Of a DNA stretch of 64,000 bases, positions 26,173 to 35,860 are shown piece after piece; within the stretch, counting starts at the first letter, position 1; every line of letters starts with the position of its first letter. Below the pieces are notes generated by a model, which searched no databases, was not told the DNA's origin, and saw only the letters and a program-made list of their open reading frames with translations. The DNA is from DGNJ01 sp002388905 (GTDB lineage: Bacteria > Pseudomonadota > Gammaproteobacteria > Pseudomonadales > Porticoccaceae), in NCBI GenBank assembly GCA_036843405.1, contig DAITSJ010000007.1, positions 1-64,000 of the forward strand. The letters run 5' to 3'. Position numbers and translations under genes: made by a program.

Positions 26173-27335
26173 TGAAAAAACTGCCGCTGCTGCTCTGCCT
26201 GTCGTTGCTGTCCGGCTGTAGTTGGATGAAATTCTGGGAAGGGGACGACGCTGAAAGTAAGGTCGCGCCCGCCAAACTCACCAGCTTCGATGAGGAAATA
26301 CGGATCCAGCGGCTCTGGGCCCGCAGCGCCGGCAGCGGCCAGGATCCCCTGTTTTCCGGGCTGGTGCCCGCGATCGCCGACGGCCGGGTCTACGCCGCCG
26401 GCAGCAAGGGCACGGTGGTTGCCGTGTCGGCGGCGACGGGCGAGGTGCTCTGGCGGCGCGAGCTGGACGAAACCAGGTTGAGCGGTGGTGTCGGCCACGG
26501 CGGCGGCATGGTGCTGGTGGGCGACCTGGAGGGCCGGCTCCATGCCCTGGACGCGGATACCGGCCGGCTGCTCTGGGAACGTTTCCTAGGCAGTGAAATT
26601 ATTTCGGCGCCGGCGGCCAATGACCGGGTGGTGGCGGTGCAGACCGTCGACGACACCCTCCTGGGCCTGAACGCCGGCGACGGTAGCCAACTCTGGCAGT
26701 ACGATGCCGAGACACCGAATCTGACCCTGCGCGGCACCAGTTCGCCGCTGGTAACCAGTACCATGGCGATCACCGGTTTCGCCAATGGCAAGATCGTCGC
26801 CCTCAATGCCGGCACCGGCTCCCTGCTCTGGGAGAGCCGGGTGGCGGTGCCCAAGGGGCGCACGGAACTGGAGCGCATGGTCGATATCGACGGCTCGCCC
26901 CTGCTCGCCGAGGACGTGGTCTATGTCACCAGCTACCAGGGCAGGGCGGCGGCCATGAGTCGCGGCACCGGGCGTGAGCTCTGGTTGCAGGAAATCTCCA
27001 GTCATCAGCAACCCGGTTACGGGCTCGACCAGGTCTATATCACCGAGACCGACGATACCCTGACGGCCCTGCGCGCCAACAGCGGGCAGGTGCTCTGGTC
27101 CAACGACCAGCTCACCTACCGCAAGCTGACGGCACCCGTCTACGTCAATGGCTATGTGGCCGTGGCCGACGCCGACGGTTATCTCCACGTCCTGTCCCCC
27201 GTGGACGGGCGCCTGGTGGGCCGCACCAAGGTCGATGGCAGCGGCGTGTCGTCGGCCATGGTAACCGACGGGGAGTCGTTATATGTGCTCGATAACGACG
27301 GCGATATCAAGGCCTACAGTCTGAAGGCCCGATAG
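26172..27335 (+). CDS. bamB: Outer membrane assembly lipoprotein BamB
   Basis: Beta-propeller lipoprotein of the BAM complex that inserts outer-membrane proteins. The 387-residue product has a lipoprotein signal with LLSGC (Cys about residue 16) and WD/PQQ-like repeats such as GTVVAVSAATGEVLWRREL, GRLHALDADTGRLLWERF and GKIVALNAGTGSLLWESRV. The start codon overlaps the yfgM stop by one base. A strong terminator follows 20 bases after the stop; der, often next, is not here. Confidence 0.97.
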   Translation: MKKLPLLLCLSLLSGCSWMKFWEGDDAESKVAPAKLTSFDEEIRIQRLWARSAGSGQDPLFSGLVPAIADGRVYAAGSKGTVVAVSAATGEVLWRRELDETRLSGGVGHGGGMVLVGDLEGRLHALDADTGRLLWERFLGSEIISAPAANDRVVAVQTVDDTLLGLNAGDGSQLWQYDAETPNLTLRGTSSPLVTSTMAITGFANGKIVALNAGTGSLLWESRVAVPKGRTELERMVDIDGSPLLAEDVVYVTSYQGRAAAMSRGTGRELWLQEISSHQQPGYGLDQVYITETDDTLTALRANSGQVLWSNDQLTYRKLTAPVYVNGYVAVADADGYLHVLSPVDGRLVGRTKVDGSGVSSAMVTDGESLYVLDNDGDIKAYSLKAR

Positions 27336-27354
27336 CAAGCCCACCCCTCCGAAG

Positions 27355-27380
27355 AAAACCCGGCCCCGCCGGGTTTTTTA
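27355..27380. terminator. Bidirectional Rho-independent terminator bamB / sirtuin
   Basis: The 8-base stem AACCCGGC (27357-27364) / GCCGGGTT (27368-27375) is followed by T-run 27374-27379. In the other direction the same stem is followed by TTTTCTTC, so it can end both convergent genes. Confidence 0.88.
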
Positions 27381-28220
27381 TGTCTGACCGCCCGGCCCGG
27401 GCTCCATCGCCTCCGCCAGCCGGGGCAGCACTTGTTCGCACGGCGCCGCTACCTTTACGGCCAGCAGGTCGTCCGCCCGGGTGCTGCCCAGGTTGATGGC
27501 GGCGATGGGCATGCCCCATTCAGCGGCCCGCCGGGCGAAGCGGAAGCTGGAATAGACCATCAGCGACGAGCCCACTACCAGCAGGGCGTCCGCCGCCGCC
27601 AGCCACTGTTCGCCCCGCTTGTATCGCTCCCGGGGCACTGACTCCCCGTAAAAGGTCACGTCGGGCTTGAGCAGGCCACCGCAGGCCATGCAATCCGGAA
27701 CCCGGAAACCGCTGAAATCGACGACATCCAGGTCGGCATCGCCGTCCGGAGCGGCGGGCCCGCTCAGTTCCCTGTAGGCGGCGTTGGCCGATCGCAGCCG
27801 GTGCTGGAAGGCGTCCCGGTGGACCCAGGTTCGGCAGTCAAGGCAGCGCACTTTGTCCAGGGTCCCGTGCAGCGCCAGAACCTGGCGGGAGCCGGCGCGC
27901 TGGTGCAGGTCGTCGACATTCTGGGTGATCAGTCCCGCGGTTGTGCCGGCCGCTTCCATGGCCGCCAGCACGCGGTGGGCCGGGTTGGGCGTCGCCCGCG
28001 CGAAGTGCTGCCAGCCCACCAGGCTGCGTCCCCAGTAGCGCTTGCGGACGGCCGCATCGGCGATGAAGTCGCCGTACATAACCGGCTGTCGGCGCTTCCA
28101 TTGACCGTTGTCGTCGCGATAGTCGGGAATGGCCGAGGCGGTACTGCAGCCGGCCCCGGTCAGCACCAGTACCTTCCGGTGCCGGGCCAGGAAGCGGCGA
28201 AGGTCGTCGAGTGGGGGCAT
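27378..28220 (-). CDS. NAD-dependent protein deacylase, Sir2 family
   Basis: Sirtuin that uses NAD to remove acyl groups from lysines (or acts as an ADP-ribosyl/lipoamidase enzyme, as SIRT4-like class II members do). The 280-residue product has GAGCSTASAIPDYRD, TQNVDDLHQRAG, ALHGTLDKVRC and the zinc-binding pairs RCLDC and CMACGG, then VGSSLMVYSS. Catalytic His lies in LHG. The long form and PDYR motif fit class II sirtuins. It is convergent with bamB and divergent from the TonB receptor gene. Confidence 0.93.
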   Translation of the reverse strand: MPPLDDLRRFLARHRKVLVLTGAGCSTASAIPDYRDDNGQWKRRQPVMYGDFIADAAVRKRYWGRSLVGWQHFARATPNPAHRVLAAMEAAGTTAGLITQNVDDLHQRAGSRQVLALHGTLDKVRCLDCRTWVHRDAFQHRLRSANAAYRELSGPAAPDGDADLDVVDFSGFRVPDCMACGGLLKPDVTFYGESVPRERYKRGEQWLAAADALLVVGSSLMVYSSFRFARRAAEWGMPIAAINLGSTRADDLLAVKVAAPCEQVLPRLAEAMEPGPGGQT

Positions 28221-28457
28221 GTTGCTATAAAACCGTGGGAGGGGCTTTAACCCGGGAATTGTTAAGGCTATCGGTGTGTGATCGGCTCTGCAACCTTTTG
28301 GCGGGCGGCGGAGCGGGTGATTTCTGTCAAGAAAAACGCCCGCTCATTGGCTAAAAACTCTGAAAAACGCTCTATTTATGCCAAGATAGAAACGAGAAAA
28401 ACTAAAATCCGCCCGCCGTCGTAGAGCGTTTGTGCCGGGCCCTGGAGGGAGAGAAGC
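28221..28457. promoter_or_regulatory. Divergent promoter region sirtuin / TonB receptor
   Basis: This 237-base gap is AT-rich in its middle (28320-28410). It includes a GGAGGGAGAGAAGC ribosome-binding stretch just before the receptor ATG. No Fur-like operator was recognised with confidence. Confidence 0.35.
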
Positions 28458-30971
28458 ATGATCGAGTCACTGCGTTTATTCACTCGGCATTCGGCCGCTG
28501 TATCATTTCTAGGTGTCGTCCTGTTCTGCGGGCCGGCGCAGGGAGCGGGCATCGAGGAGATCATCGTGACCGCCCAGAAAAGGGCCGAGAGTGTTCAGGA
28601 TGTCCCCATTGCCATTTCCGCGTTCTCCGGTGAAAACCTGGAGGAACTGGGGGTGCGCAACCTCTCCGACGTGGGGCGTTTCGCCTCCGGGGTCGAGATG
28701 CACAATTCCGACGGCACCCAGCCCACCTACAGTATCCGGGGTGTCCAGACATTCGATTTTACCGCCGGCTCCGACCCCACCGTGGCCGTCTACGTGGATG
28801 GCATCTACGCCGCACGGGGCGCGGGCGCGGAAATCCCGCTGGTCGATATCGAGCGGGTGGAAATTCTCAAGGGCCCCCAGGGCACCCTGTTCGGGCGCAA
28901 CGCCATCGGCGGGGCCATCCACATTATCACCGCCGAGCCGTCTCCGGAGTCCGAGGGAAGCGCGAGGGTCTCCGTGGGCAACCACGGCCGGCGGGACCTG
29001 GAAGTCATGTTCAACCAGCCGCTCACCGACACGATGGCGGCGCGCCTGACCCTCTACCGCCACAAGCGGGACGGCTGGCTCGACAACATTGCCGGCTCGG
29101 ACCAGAACCAGGAGGATAACAGGGGCCTGCGCCTGGCCCTGGAGTGGGCGCCCTCGGACGACTGGAATGTACTGTGGCGGGCTGCCTACAGCGAGAAGGA
29201 CCAGTTCAGTGGCGTGATTCCCACCATCACCGATGCCATCGCGCAATTCGGTACCCCGCCACAGGCACAAGCGGACCCCTTCGACGAGATCGCCATCGAC
29301 GGGCGCAACGGGGAAGAGCGGGAGCTTTTTACCACATCCCTGGAGGTTGTCCGGGAGTTCGACGATTTTACCCTGACCGCTATCACCGGCTGGCGCAGCT
29401 ATAGCAGCGATTTCTGGCAGGACGAGGATGGCTCGGCGAATAACGATTACCTGTTCAACAGCCTGAATGACAGTGACGAGGATTTGTTTTCCCAGGAAAT
29501 CCGTTTTACCGGCGAGAACGACCGCTTCAAGTGGACCCTGGGCGGCTCCTATTCCCGCGAGCGCATCGACCGGGTGACCCTGGCGGAATTTTCCCGCAGT
29601 ACCCTGGAGACCTTCGCCGGCTGGGAGGCCATCAAGGCCGGCGCCGTGCCCGGCATTCCCGGCACCCCCTTGCTGACCGAATCCCAGTTGGCGGAGTTCC
29701 TGCCTTTCGTCCGGGCCCAGAACAAGGCGGCCGGTGTCGACGGGATTTTCCTGGCCACTTTCCTGTCGGGGCTGTTGGAGCCCTGCGGCCCCGGCGTGCC
29801 GGATGGCGTATGCGCGCAGGCTATCCTTCCCGGCGTCCAGGCTGAAATCGCCAGCGGCGTACCCTGGGTGGAAACTCTGGCCAACACCGGTACCTTCGAG
29901 AGCACCGCCATCTACGGGGATATGACCTGGACGCTGACCGAACGGCTGAATCTGTCCGTGGGGGCGCGCTACACCTACGACGAAAAAGAGTTCAGTATCG
30001 ACACCCGGTTTCAGAATACCTTTCTGGGCACGCCCTTCGGCCTGGCCTTCTTTATCCAGACACCCACGGACCCACAGGACTATCTGGCGCGCTTCGCCGG
30101 GTGTCCCCTCGCGAACGGTGTTCCCGTGCCCTGTATCAGCCAGGAACTGGAGGACGACTGGGAGGCGCTGTCCGGCCGGCTGGTTCTGGACTATGCCTTC
30201 AGCGACACGGTCATGGGGTATGCCGGCGTGTCCACCGGCTTCAAGTCCGGGGGCTTTAACAGCCTCAATTTCGGGCCCGGCATCAGGCCATCCTACGACA
30301 GCGAGGAACTGATCAACTACGAGGCGGGGCTGAAGGGGGATTTCCTCGATGGCCGGCTGCGCCTTAATACCGCGGTCTATTTTTACCAGTACGATGACCT
30401 CCAGGAGCTGGACCTGGTGGGCACGCCCATCCCCAGTTATAACCTGCGCAACGCCGATGCCGAGGGCAGTGGCGTGGACCTGGACTTCACCTATGCCGTT
30501 ACCGATGGCCTGACCCTGTCCGGGAGTTACAGTTACCTGGATACGGAATACACCGACTACCAGATCATTCCCGCCGTGGGCGAGACGCCGGCGGACGATC
30601 TTACCGGCGAACCCCGCGCGGGCACGCCCCGCAACCGGTTCAATATGTCCCTGGTCTATACCACGCCCGTCAGGCACTGGGGAGAGGCCATGTTCCGGCT
30701 CGACTATCTGTATTCCGGGGAGCGTCGCAGCGGTCGCGCCGATGTTTCGGAACAGGACCCCGTCCGTGTGGTCGACAGCTACGACCAGTGGAACGGCCGG
30801 ATGACCTTCCTGACCAGCGACGCCGCCTGGGAGTTCGCGCTGTGGGGACGCAATCTGACCGACGAGGAAATCGTCGGCGATTTCGGCAATATCGGCCAGG
30901 CCATCGGGTCCATCGCCATGTGGCCCCTGCCGCCGCGTCTCTTCGGCCTGGACGTGGTGTATCACTTCTGA
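28458..30971 (+). CDS. TonB-dependent outer membrane receptor
   Basis: This 837-residue outer-membrane importer has a signal peptide to about residue 30 and a TonB-box-like EEIIVTAQKRAESVQDVP near residue 32. The plug has YSIRGVQTFDF and ERVEILKGPQGTLFGRNAIGG. The beta barrel ends in DVVYHF with the terminal Phe needed for BAM insertion. Such receptors take up siderophores, cobalamin, or in marine bacteria sterols and glycans; the substrate cannot be read from sequence. A membrane protein gene follows 30 bases later and may share its transcript. Confidence 0.94.
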   Translation: MIESLRLFTRHSAAVSFLGVVLFCGPAQGAGIEEIIVTAQKRAESVQDVPIAISAFSGENLEELGVRNLSDVGRFASGVEMHNSDGTQPTYSIRGVQTFDFTAGSDPTVAVYVDGIYAARGAGAEIPLVDIERVEILKGPQGTLFGRNAIGGAIHIITAEPSPESEGSARVSVGNHGRRDLEVMFNQPLTDTMAARLTLYRHKRDGWLDNIAGSDQNQEDNRGLRLALEWAPSDDWNVLWRAAYSEKDQFSGVIPTITDAIAQFGTPPQAQADPFDEIAIDGRNGEERELFTTSLEVVREFDDFTLTAITGWRSYSSDFWQDEDGSANNDYLFNSLNDSDEDLFSQEIRFTGENDRFKWTLGGSYSRERIDRVTLAEFSRSTLETFAGWEAIKAGAVPGIPGTPLLTESQLAEFLPFVRAQNKAAGVDGIFLATFLSGLLEPCGPGVPDGVCAQAILPGVQAEIASGVPWVETLANTGTFESTAIYGDMTWTLTERLNLSVGARYTYDEKEFSIDTRFQNTFLGTPFGLAFFIQTPTDPQDYLARFAGCPLANGVPVPCISQELEDDWEALSGRLVLDYAFSDTVMGYAGVSTGFKSGGFNSLNFGPGIRPSYDSEELINYEAGLKGDFLDGRLRLNTAVYFYQYDDLQELDLVGTPIPSYNLRNADAEGSGVDLDFTYAVTDGLTLSGSYSYLDTEYTDYQIIPAVGETPADDLTGEPRAGTPRNRFNMSLVYTTPVRHWGEAMFRLDYLYSGERRSGRADVSEQDPVRVVDSYDQWNGRMTFLTSDAAWEFALWGRNLTDEEIVGDFGNIGQAIGSIAMWPLPPRLFGLDVVYHF

Positions 30972-31001
30972 GGCATCGCCGGGGCGGTGCCGGGAGTTTG
31001 T

Positions 31002-31694
31002 ATGCAGGACGAGAGCATCAGGCTGTTCCCCCTGGCCCTGGTCGCGGGCCTGTTGCCGGCCCTGACCATTCACCTGTGCTACCTGATTGGCGCCTCCCTG
31101 GGACAGATCGAATGGTGCCTGCCCTATGTCCAGAACTGCACCTCCATCAGTGCCACCGGGCGGCCCTCGCCGGGTTTCTTTGTCTTCAAGGGCCTGATGA
31201 TTCCCGCCGCCGTGGTGCTTGCCGCCTACTGGCTGCTTTTCGACCGGTGGTTGCGTCACCAGGGCTGCCGCCGTTACCGCCTGTGCCGGCTCATTCCCGC
31301 CCTGGGAGTGCTCGCCAGCGCCGGGCTGGTTCTCTATACGACGTTGCTGGGCTCCATCAAGGAAGTCTACGATTTCGAACGGCGGGTGGGCATTGTCATG
31401 TTTTTCGGTTTCACCTACCTGGCCGAACTGCTCGCCACCTACCTGCTCGACAGTACGCCGCCAATTCGCGACCGCTTTGCCGGGACCATCCGGCTTATGC
31501 TCGCCATCGTGGCGGGGACTCTTGCCCTGGGGCTTTTCCACGTGGCCACCCTGGCGCTGGGGCGCACGGTGCAGGAGCGCTGGGAGGATCCCATCGAGTG
31601 GTCCTTTGCCCTGTTGCTCTGTCTCCAGGTATTGGTCACTGCGCGGCTGTGGCGGGAGACTGATTACCGGCTCATGCTGGACAGCCGCCGGTAA
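31002..31694 (+). CDS. Six-helix membrane protein, Frag1/DRAM/Sfk1-like
   Basis: This 230-residue inner-membrane protein has about six hydrophobic segments. The first loop contains CTSISATGRPSPGFFVFKG, which resembles the conserved ISxTG...P...F pattern of the Frag1/DRAM/Sfk1 family. Family roles in bacteria are unknown. The ATG at 31002 has GGAG six bases upstream; a GTG 15 bases earlier is a weaker choice. Its place directly after the TonB receptor suggests co-expression. The family assignment is by pattern only. Confidence 0.7.
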   Translation: MQDESIRLFPLALVAGLLPALTIHLCYLIGASLGQIEWCLPYVQNCTSISATGRPSPGFFVFKGLMIPAAVVLAAYWLLFDRWLRHQGCRRYRLCRLIPALGVLASAGLVLYTTLLGSIKEVYDFERRVGIVMFFGFTYLAELLATYLLDSTPPIRDRFAGTIRLMLAIVAGTLALGLFHVATLALGRTVQERWEDPIEWSFALLLCLQVLVTARLWRETDYRLMLDSRR

Positions 31695-31720
31695 CGGCAG
31701 CCTCCCGAACCCGGGTCGTT

Positions 31721-33958
31721 CTATGGCCGTCGTGGGCCGCGGGCACGCCCTGATCCGTGGGCCGGCCTTTTGCCGGAGGAATTCCGGCGCCTCGAACCGG
31801 TATCCCGCGGCGGCAGGCCGGTGTGCTGGGTAAGGAATGCGCCGCCCCTGGCGCCGTCCTTTGGTCTCCAGTGCCGGGGCTGGAAGCGGGGGATCAAGTG
31901 CTCCTTGCCGTTGCCGATCAGGTCGGCGCGACCCATGCGTTTGAGAGCCTCGCGCAGCAGTGGCCAGTTATCCGGATCATGGTAGCGCAGGAAGGCTTTG
32001 TGCAGGCGGCGGGCCTTCAGCCCTTTGGCGGTCTTTACCTCTTCGCCCCGGTGGCGCTGGATGCGCTTCAGGGGGTTGCGTTCGCTGTGGTACATGGCGG
32101 TGGCCGAGGCCATGGGGGAAGGGTAGAAGGTCTGCACCTGGTCGGCGCGAAAGCCGCTGCGCTTCAGCCACAGGGCCAGGTTCATCATGTCCTCGTCCGT
32201 GGTGCCCGGGTGGGCGGCGATAAAGTAGGGGATCAGGTACTGTTCCTTGCCCGCCTCTTTCGAGTACTGGTCGAACATCGCCTTGAAGCGGTCGTAGGTG
32301 CCCATCCCCGGTTTCATCATCTTATTGAGGGTGTTGGTTTCCGTGTGCTCGGGAGCGATCTTCAGGTAGCCGCCAACGTGGTGGGTGACCAGCTCCTTCA
32401 CATACTCCGGGGTTTCCACCGCCAGGTCGTAGCGCAGGCCGGAGGCGATCAGTACCTTCTTGACGCCGGGCAGCTCCCGCACCCGGCGGTAGAGGTGGAT
32501 CAGCGGCGTCTGGTCCGTGTTGAGGTTCTTGCAGATGCCCGGGAAAATGCAGGACAGGCGCTTGCAGCTTTCCTCGATTTCCTTGCTCTTGCAGTTCAGG
32601 CGCCACATGTTGGCGGTGGGCCCGCCCAGGTCCGAGACGACGCCGGTGAAGCCGTCGGTCTTGTCGCGGATGGCCTCCACCTCCCGGGCGATGGAGTCCT
32701 CGGAGCGGCTCTGGATGATCCGGCCCTCGTGCTCGGTAATGGAGCAGAAGGTACAGCCGCCGAAGCAGCCCCGCATGATGTTCACCGAAAAGCGGATCAT
32801 TTCCCAGGCGGGAATTTTCGCGTCCCCGTAGCGGGGGTGGGGCGCACGGGCGTAGGGCTGTTCGAACACCGCGTCCAGCTCCTCCGTAGTGAGGGGAACG
32901 GGCGGCGGGTTCAGCCATACCTCCCGGTTGCCGTGGCGCTGTACCAGCGGCCGGGCGTTGCCGGGGTTGGTCTCGAGATGCAGGATGCGCGAGGCATGGG
33001 CGTAGAGCACCGGGTCGTTTTTCACCTGTTCGTAGGCGGGCAGGCGGATATAACTGCGGTCCCGGTACTGGCGTTTCAGGCGGCGCTCGTTCATGTCCAC
33101 CACCTTGACGGCCCGCGCTTCGGGTTCCATCACGTCCGTCGCCGGCTGCTCGCCGGTGGCGCAGGGGGGCTGGCTGCCGGCGCCGTCCCGCAGGTCTTTG
33201 GTGTCCTCGTAGGGGGTGGGGATCTTGTCAACGGCGCCCGGGGTATCCACGTCGCTGGAGTCCACCTCCAGCCAGCCCGCCGGCATTTCCTTGCGGATAA
33301 AGGCCGTGCCGCGAATGTCCTGGATATCGTGAATGCTCTCCCCCCGGGATACCCGGTGGGCCACCTCGACAATGGCCCGTTCGGCATTGCCGTAGAGCAG
33401 CATGTCCGCCTTGGAGTCCAGCAGCACGGAACGCTTGACCTTGTTGCTCCAGTAATCGTAGTGGGCGATACGTCGCAGGCTCGCCTCGATGCTGCCGATG
33501 ACGATGGGCACGCCCTTGAAGGCCTCCCGCGCCCGCTGGGCATAGACCGTTACCGCCCGGTCCGGCCGCTTGCCGCCGATATTGCCGGGGGTGTAGGCGT
33601 CGTCCTTCCTCACCTTGTGGTCGGCGGTGTAGCGGTTGATCATGGAATCCATGTTGCCCGCCGTCACCCCGAAGAAGAGATTGGGCCTGCCCAGGATGCG
33701 GAAATCCTCGGCGCTGGTCCAGTCCGGCTGGGGGATGATGCCCACCCGAAACCCCTGGGCCTCCAGCACACGGCCGATCACCGCCATGCCGAAGCTGGGA
33801 TGATCCACATAGGCATCCCCGGTGACGATAATGATGTCGCAACTGTCCCAGCCCAGGCGTTCCATTTCCTCGCGGCTGGTGGGCAGGAACGGCGCGGGCC
33901 CGAAGCACTCGGCCCAGTACTTGCGGTAGCCGAACAGCGGGGTTTGGGTTTGTTCCAT
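31721..33958 (-). CDS. Radical SAM protein YgiQ
   Basis: Large radical-SAM enzyme of unknown reaction, common in gammaproteobacteria. The 745-residue product starts MEQTQTPLFGYRKYWAECFG. It carries the N-terminal YgiQ domain (CDIIIVTGDAYVDHPSFG) and the radical-SAM motif MRGCFGGCTFCSITEHEG (CxxxxxxC-type spacing read as CFGGCTFC). It also has VSDLGGPTANMWRLNCK and the C-terminal VQTFYPSPMASATAMYHS. The tail is basic and low in complexity. The chosen ATG is the conserved start; a frame nine codons longer exists. Confidence 0.95.
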   Translation of the reverse strand: MEQTQTPLFGYRKYWAECFGPAPFLPTSREEMERLGWDSCDIIIVTGDAYVDHPSFGMAVIGRVLEAQGFRVGIIPQPDWTSAEDFRILGRPNLFFGVTAGNMDSMINRYTADHKVRKDDAYTPGNIGGKRPDRAVTVYAQRAREAFKGVPIVIGSIEASLRRIAHYDYWSNKVKRSVLLDSKADMLLYGNAERAIVEVAHRVSRGESIHDIQDIRGTAFIRKEMPAGWLEVDSSDVDTPGAVDKIPTPYEDTKDLRDGAGSQPPCATGEQPATDVMEPEARAVKVVDMNERRLKRQYRDRSYIRLPAYEQVKNDPVLYAHASRILHLETNPGNARPLVQRHGNREVWLNPPPVPLTTEELDAVFEQPYARAPHPRYGDAKIPAWEMIRFSVNIMRGCFGGCTFCSITEHEGRIIQSRSEDSIAREVEAIRDKTDGFTGVVSDLGGPTANMWRLNCKSKEIEESCKRLSCIFPGICKNLNTDQTPLIHLYRRVRELPGVKKVLIASGLRYDLAVETPEYVKELVTHHVGGYLKIAPEHTETNTLNKMMKPGMGTYDRFKAMFDQYSKEAGKEQYLIPYFIAAHPGTTDEDMMNLALWLKRSGFRADQVQTFYPSPMASATAMYHSERNPLKRIQRHRGEEVKTAKGLKARRLHKAFLRYHDPDNWPLLREALKRMGRADLIGNGKEHLIPRFQPRHWRPKDGARGGAFLTQHTGLPPRDTGSRRRNSSGKRPAHGSGRARGPRRP

Positions 33959-34303
33959 ACAGGAGGGAGAGGGCGGAAAATTCAACGATTATTGTACACT
34001 ATGCGGCCATTCCACATAATAAGGGTTGGGGTTAGTTCTCTATTGCAGCGAGGACAAAAAGCATCGCGGGGCTGGCAGGGACGACTGCCTGGTTAAACGG
34101 GAGGGAGCACCATCACTTGCCGGCAAGGTGATTGCCTTCAGTCAAATCCTCGCGGTGGCATCCATGCGTGAATTTCGGGGTAGTCATTAGCCGGCTCATC
34201 CTGCGGTTGATGACAGAATGAAACAGGCTTTCGAGGGTTTCCCTTTGTATAAACCTTTTCCACCGGCCTTCCGAGGCGTTGTTCGAAGCACTGGTTATCA
34301 GTT
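33959..34303. other. Non-coding gap between ygiQ and the PAS-GAF-GGDEF gene
   Basis: 345 bases without a convincing gene. It contains a perfect 12-base palindrome CTTGCCGGCAAG (34117-34128) and AT-richer sequence near 34240-34260. A short minus-strand frame (34138-34359) overlaps the next gene's start and is not supported. Confidence 0.5.
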
Positions 34304-35644
34304 ATGCCCGTAACGACCCGCCTCATTCTGGATAAGGTGATGGATCTCCTGCTCGACACGGTTTGCGTGGTCGATGCCGAGGGCCGGTTCGTATTCCTGA
34401 GTGCATCCTGCGAGAATCTTCTGGGCTACACACAGGAGGAGTTGCTTGGCCGGAAAATGATCGAGCTTGTTCTGCCGGAAGACCGTGAGCGGACGCTTGA
34501 AGCCGCGGCCAGGGTCATGAGCGGGCGATCCCACATGCATTTTGAGAACCGCTACGTTCGCAAGGATGGCCGGATAGTGGATATCATGTGGTCGGCGCGC
34601 TGGTCCGAAACAGACCGCCTTCGTTTTGCGGTTGCCCGTGACATCACCGATCTCAAGCACGCCGAGCGAAAGCAGAGAGGACTGTACGAGATTTCCGAAG
34701 CCGCGCACGATGCTGAAAATATGGACGCGCTATACCGCCATATTAATCGCATCATAGGCGGCCTGCTTCCCTCGGACCTGTTTTTCACGGCCCGGTACGA
34801 TGAAAAAAGCAACACCCTGTCTTTCCCGCACATCAGCGGGGAACTGCCCCGGCAACTCGAACCACATCGACTGGATAGCGGGTCTTCTCTTGCCAGGGTG
34901 ATACATTCGGGACAGACGCTTTTGCTCTCGAACACCAGTGTGGTGGCCGGCCAGTTTCCTGAACTGCCTGGAACCGGGGGGTATCGGCAGTGGCTGGGCG
35001 TGCCGCTCATATCACCGGAAGGGGTTGTAGGCGCTCTCGTTATGGCACGCCGTGCCGCAGGCACGCCCTATACCGACAAGGACAGGGAGCTTCTTCAATT
35101 CGTTTCCACCCAGGTTGCCATCACCATCGAAAGGAAGCAGGCCGAGACTCGATTACAACACAGTGCCAGCCATGACCCGTTGACCGACCTGCCTAACCGC
35201 ATGCTTTTTCACGACCGGTTCGAGATGGCTCTTAAGACAGCCCGCCGGGAACGGGAAAAAGTGGCCTTGCTGTACCTGGATATGGATGAGTTCAAGGAAG
35301 TGAATGACAGATATGGTCACCAGGCTGGTGATCGCTTGCTGTGCGAACTTTCGCGGCGACTTTCCGGATGTGTAAGGGAATCGGACACCGTCGCCCGCAT
35401 GGGAGGCGACGAATTTTCCGTGCTGATAACAAATATTCAGGGCGCCAGATCCGTCGATACCGTGATGGAGAAAATCCAGGCCGCGATCAGGCTTCCGTAT
35501 GAATTGGGTGAATATAACCTGCAGATATCGGCCAGCATCGGTGCCGCCATCTACCCGGACCATGGGCAAACCCAGGAACAACTGATCAGGCATGCGGACG
35601 AGCGTATGTATCATGCAAAACGCAACCAGATCACAGCTCAATAG
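34304..35644 (+). CDS. PAS-GAF-GGDEF diguanylate cyclase
   Basis: Makes c-di-GMP from two GTP. The 446-residue protein has a PAS domain (about 10-120) with CVVDAEGRFVFLSASCENLLGY, then a GAF-like sensor (about 130-280) with VPLISPEGVVGALVMAR, and a GGDEF domain from 290. The active site MGGDEF is intact, and an RESD inhibitory site lies exactly five residues before it, so an active, product-inhibited cyclase is expected. No membrane segment is seen. Codon use and GC look lower than in neighbouring operons; it lies at the edge of the integron. Confidence 0.9.
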   Translation: MPVTTRLILDKVMDLLLDTVCVVDAEGRFVFLSASCENLLGYTQEELLGRKMIELVLPEDRERTLEAAARVMSGRSHMHFENRYVRKDGRIVDIMWSARWSETDRLRFAVARDITDLKHAERKQRGLYEISEAAHDAENMDALYRHINRIIGGLLPSDLFFTARYDEKSNTLSFPHISGELPRQLEPHRLDSGSSLARVIHSGQTLLLSNTSVVAGQFPELPGTGGYRQWLGVPLISPEGVVGALVMARRAAGTPYTDKDRELLQFVSTQVAITIERKQAETRLQHSASHDPLTDLPNRMLFHDRFEMALKTARREREKVALLYLDMDEFKEVNDRYGHQAGDRLLCELSRRLSGCVRESDTVARMGGDEFSVLITNIQGARSVDTVMEKIQAAIRLPYELGEYNLQISASIGAAIYPDHGQTQEQLIRHADERMYHAKRNQITAQ

Positions 35645-35860
35645 TGCCTGCCTCCCCGTCCGCCGACGGAATTTCAGCCTGTCACAAAGCCTGAGGGGCG
35701 CTCCCGGCATTGCCCGGCAGCTCACAATCTCTCCCAACCCGCAGGGCAATCGCTCGGCCAAGCACTTCGGCATCAGGGCTGAAATCCCGTTGCTGATGGG
35801 TACCTGTCTTCGGGAAGACAACCGGAATAGAAGAGGTAGTGCCAAACCTTGCGTATTGAT
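35645..35860. other. Non-coding gap downstream of the integrase pseudogene
   Basis: 216 bases with no supported gene on either strand. A long minus-strand frame crosses it but continues through the GGDEF gene in antisense and shows no known domain. Confidence 0.4.

Noticed and set aside
28509..31541. 1010-residue open frame antisense to the TonB receptor
   Set aside because: It is the shadow of a GC-rich gene on the other strand. It has low-complexity Gly/Ala/His/Gln composition, no domain, and the plus-strand receptor is unmistakable.
31757..34096. 779-residue open frame antisense to ygiQ
   Set aside because: Long only because of high GC in ygiQ codon positions; no known motif and opposite to a conserved radical-SAM gene.
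34138..34359. Short minus-strand frame upstream of the PAS-GAF-GGDEF gene
   Set aside because: It overlaps the start of a well-supported gene. It has no ribosome-binding site or known motif.
35153..35845. Minus-strand frame of 230 residues near the integrase pseudogene
   Set aside because: Most of it is antisense to the PAS-GAF-GGDEF gene. The part in the intergenic gap shows no recognisable family.
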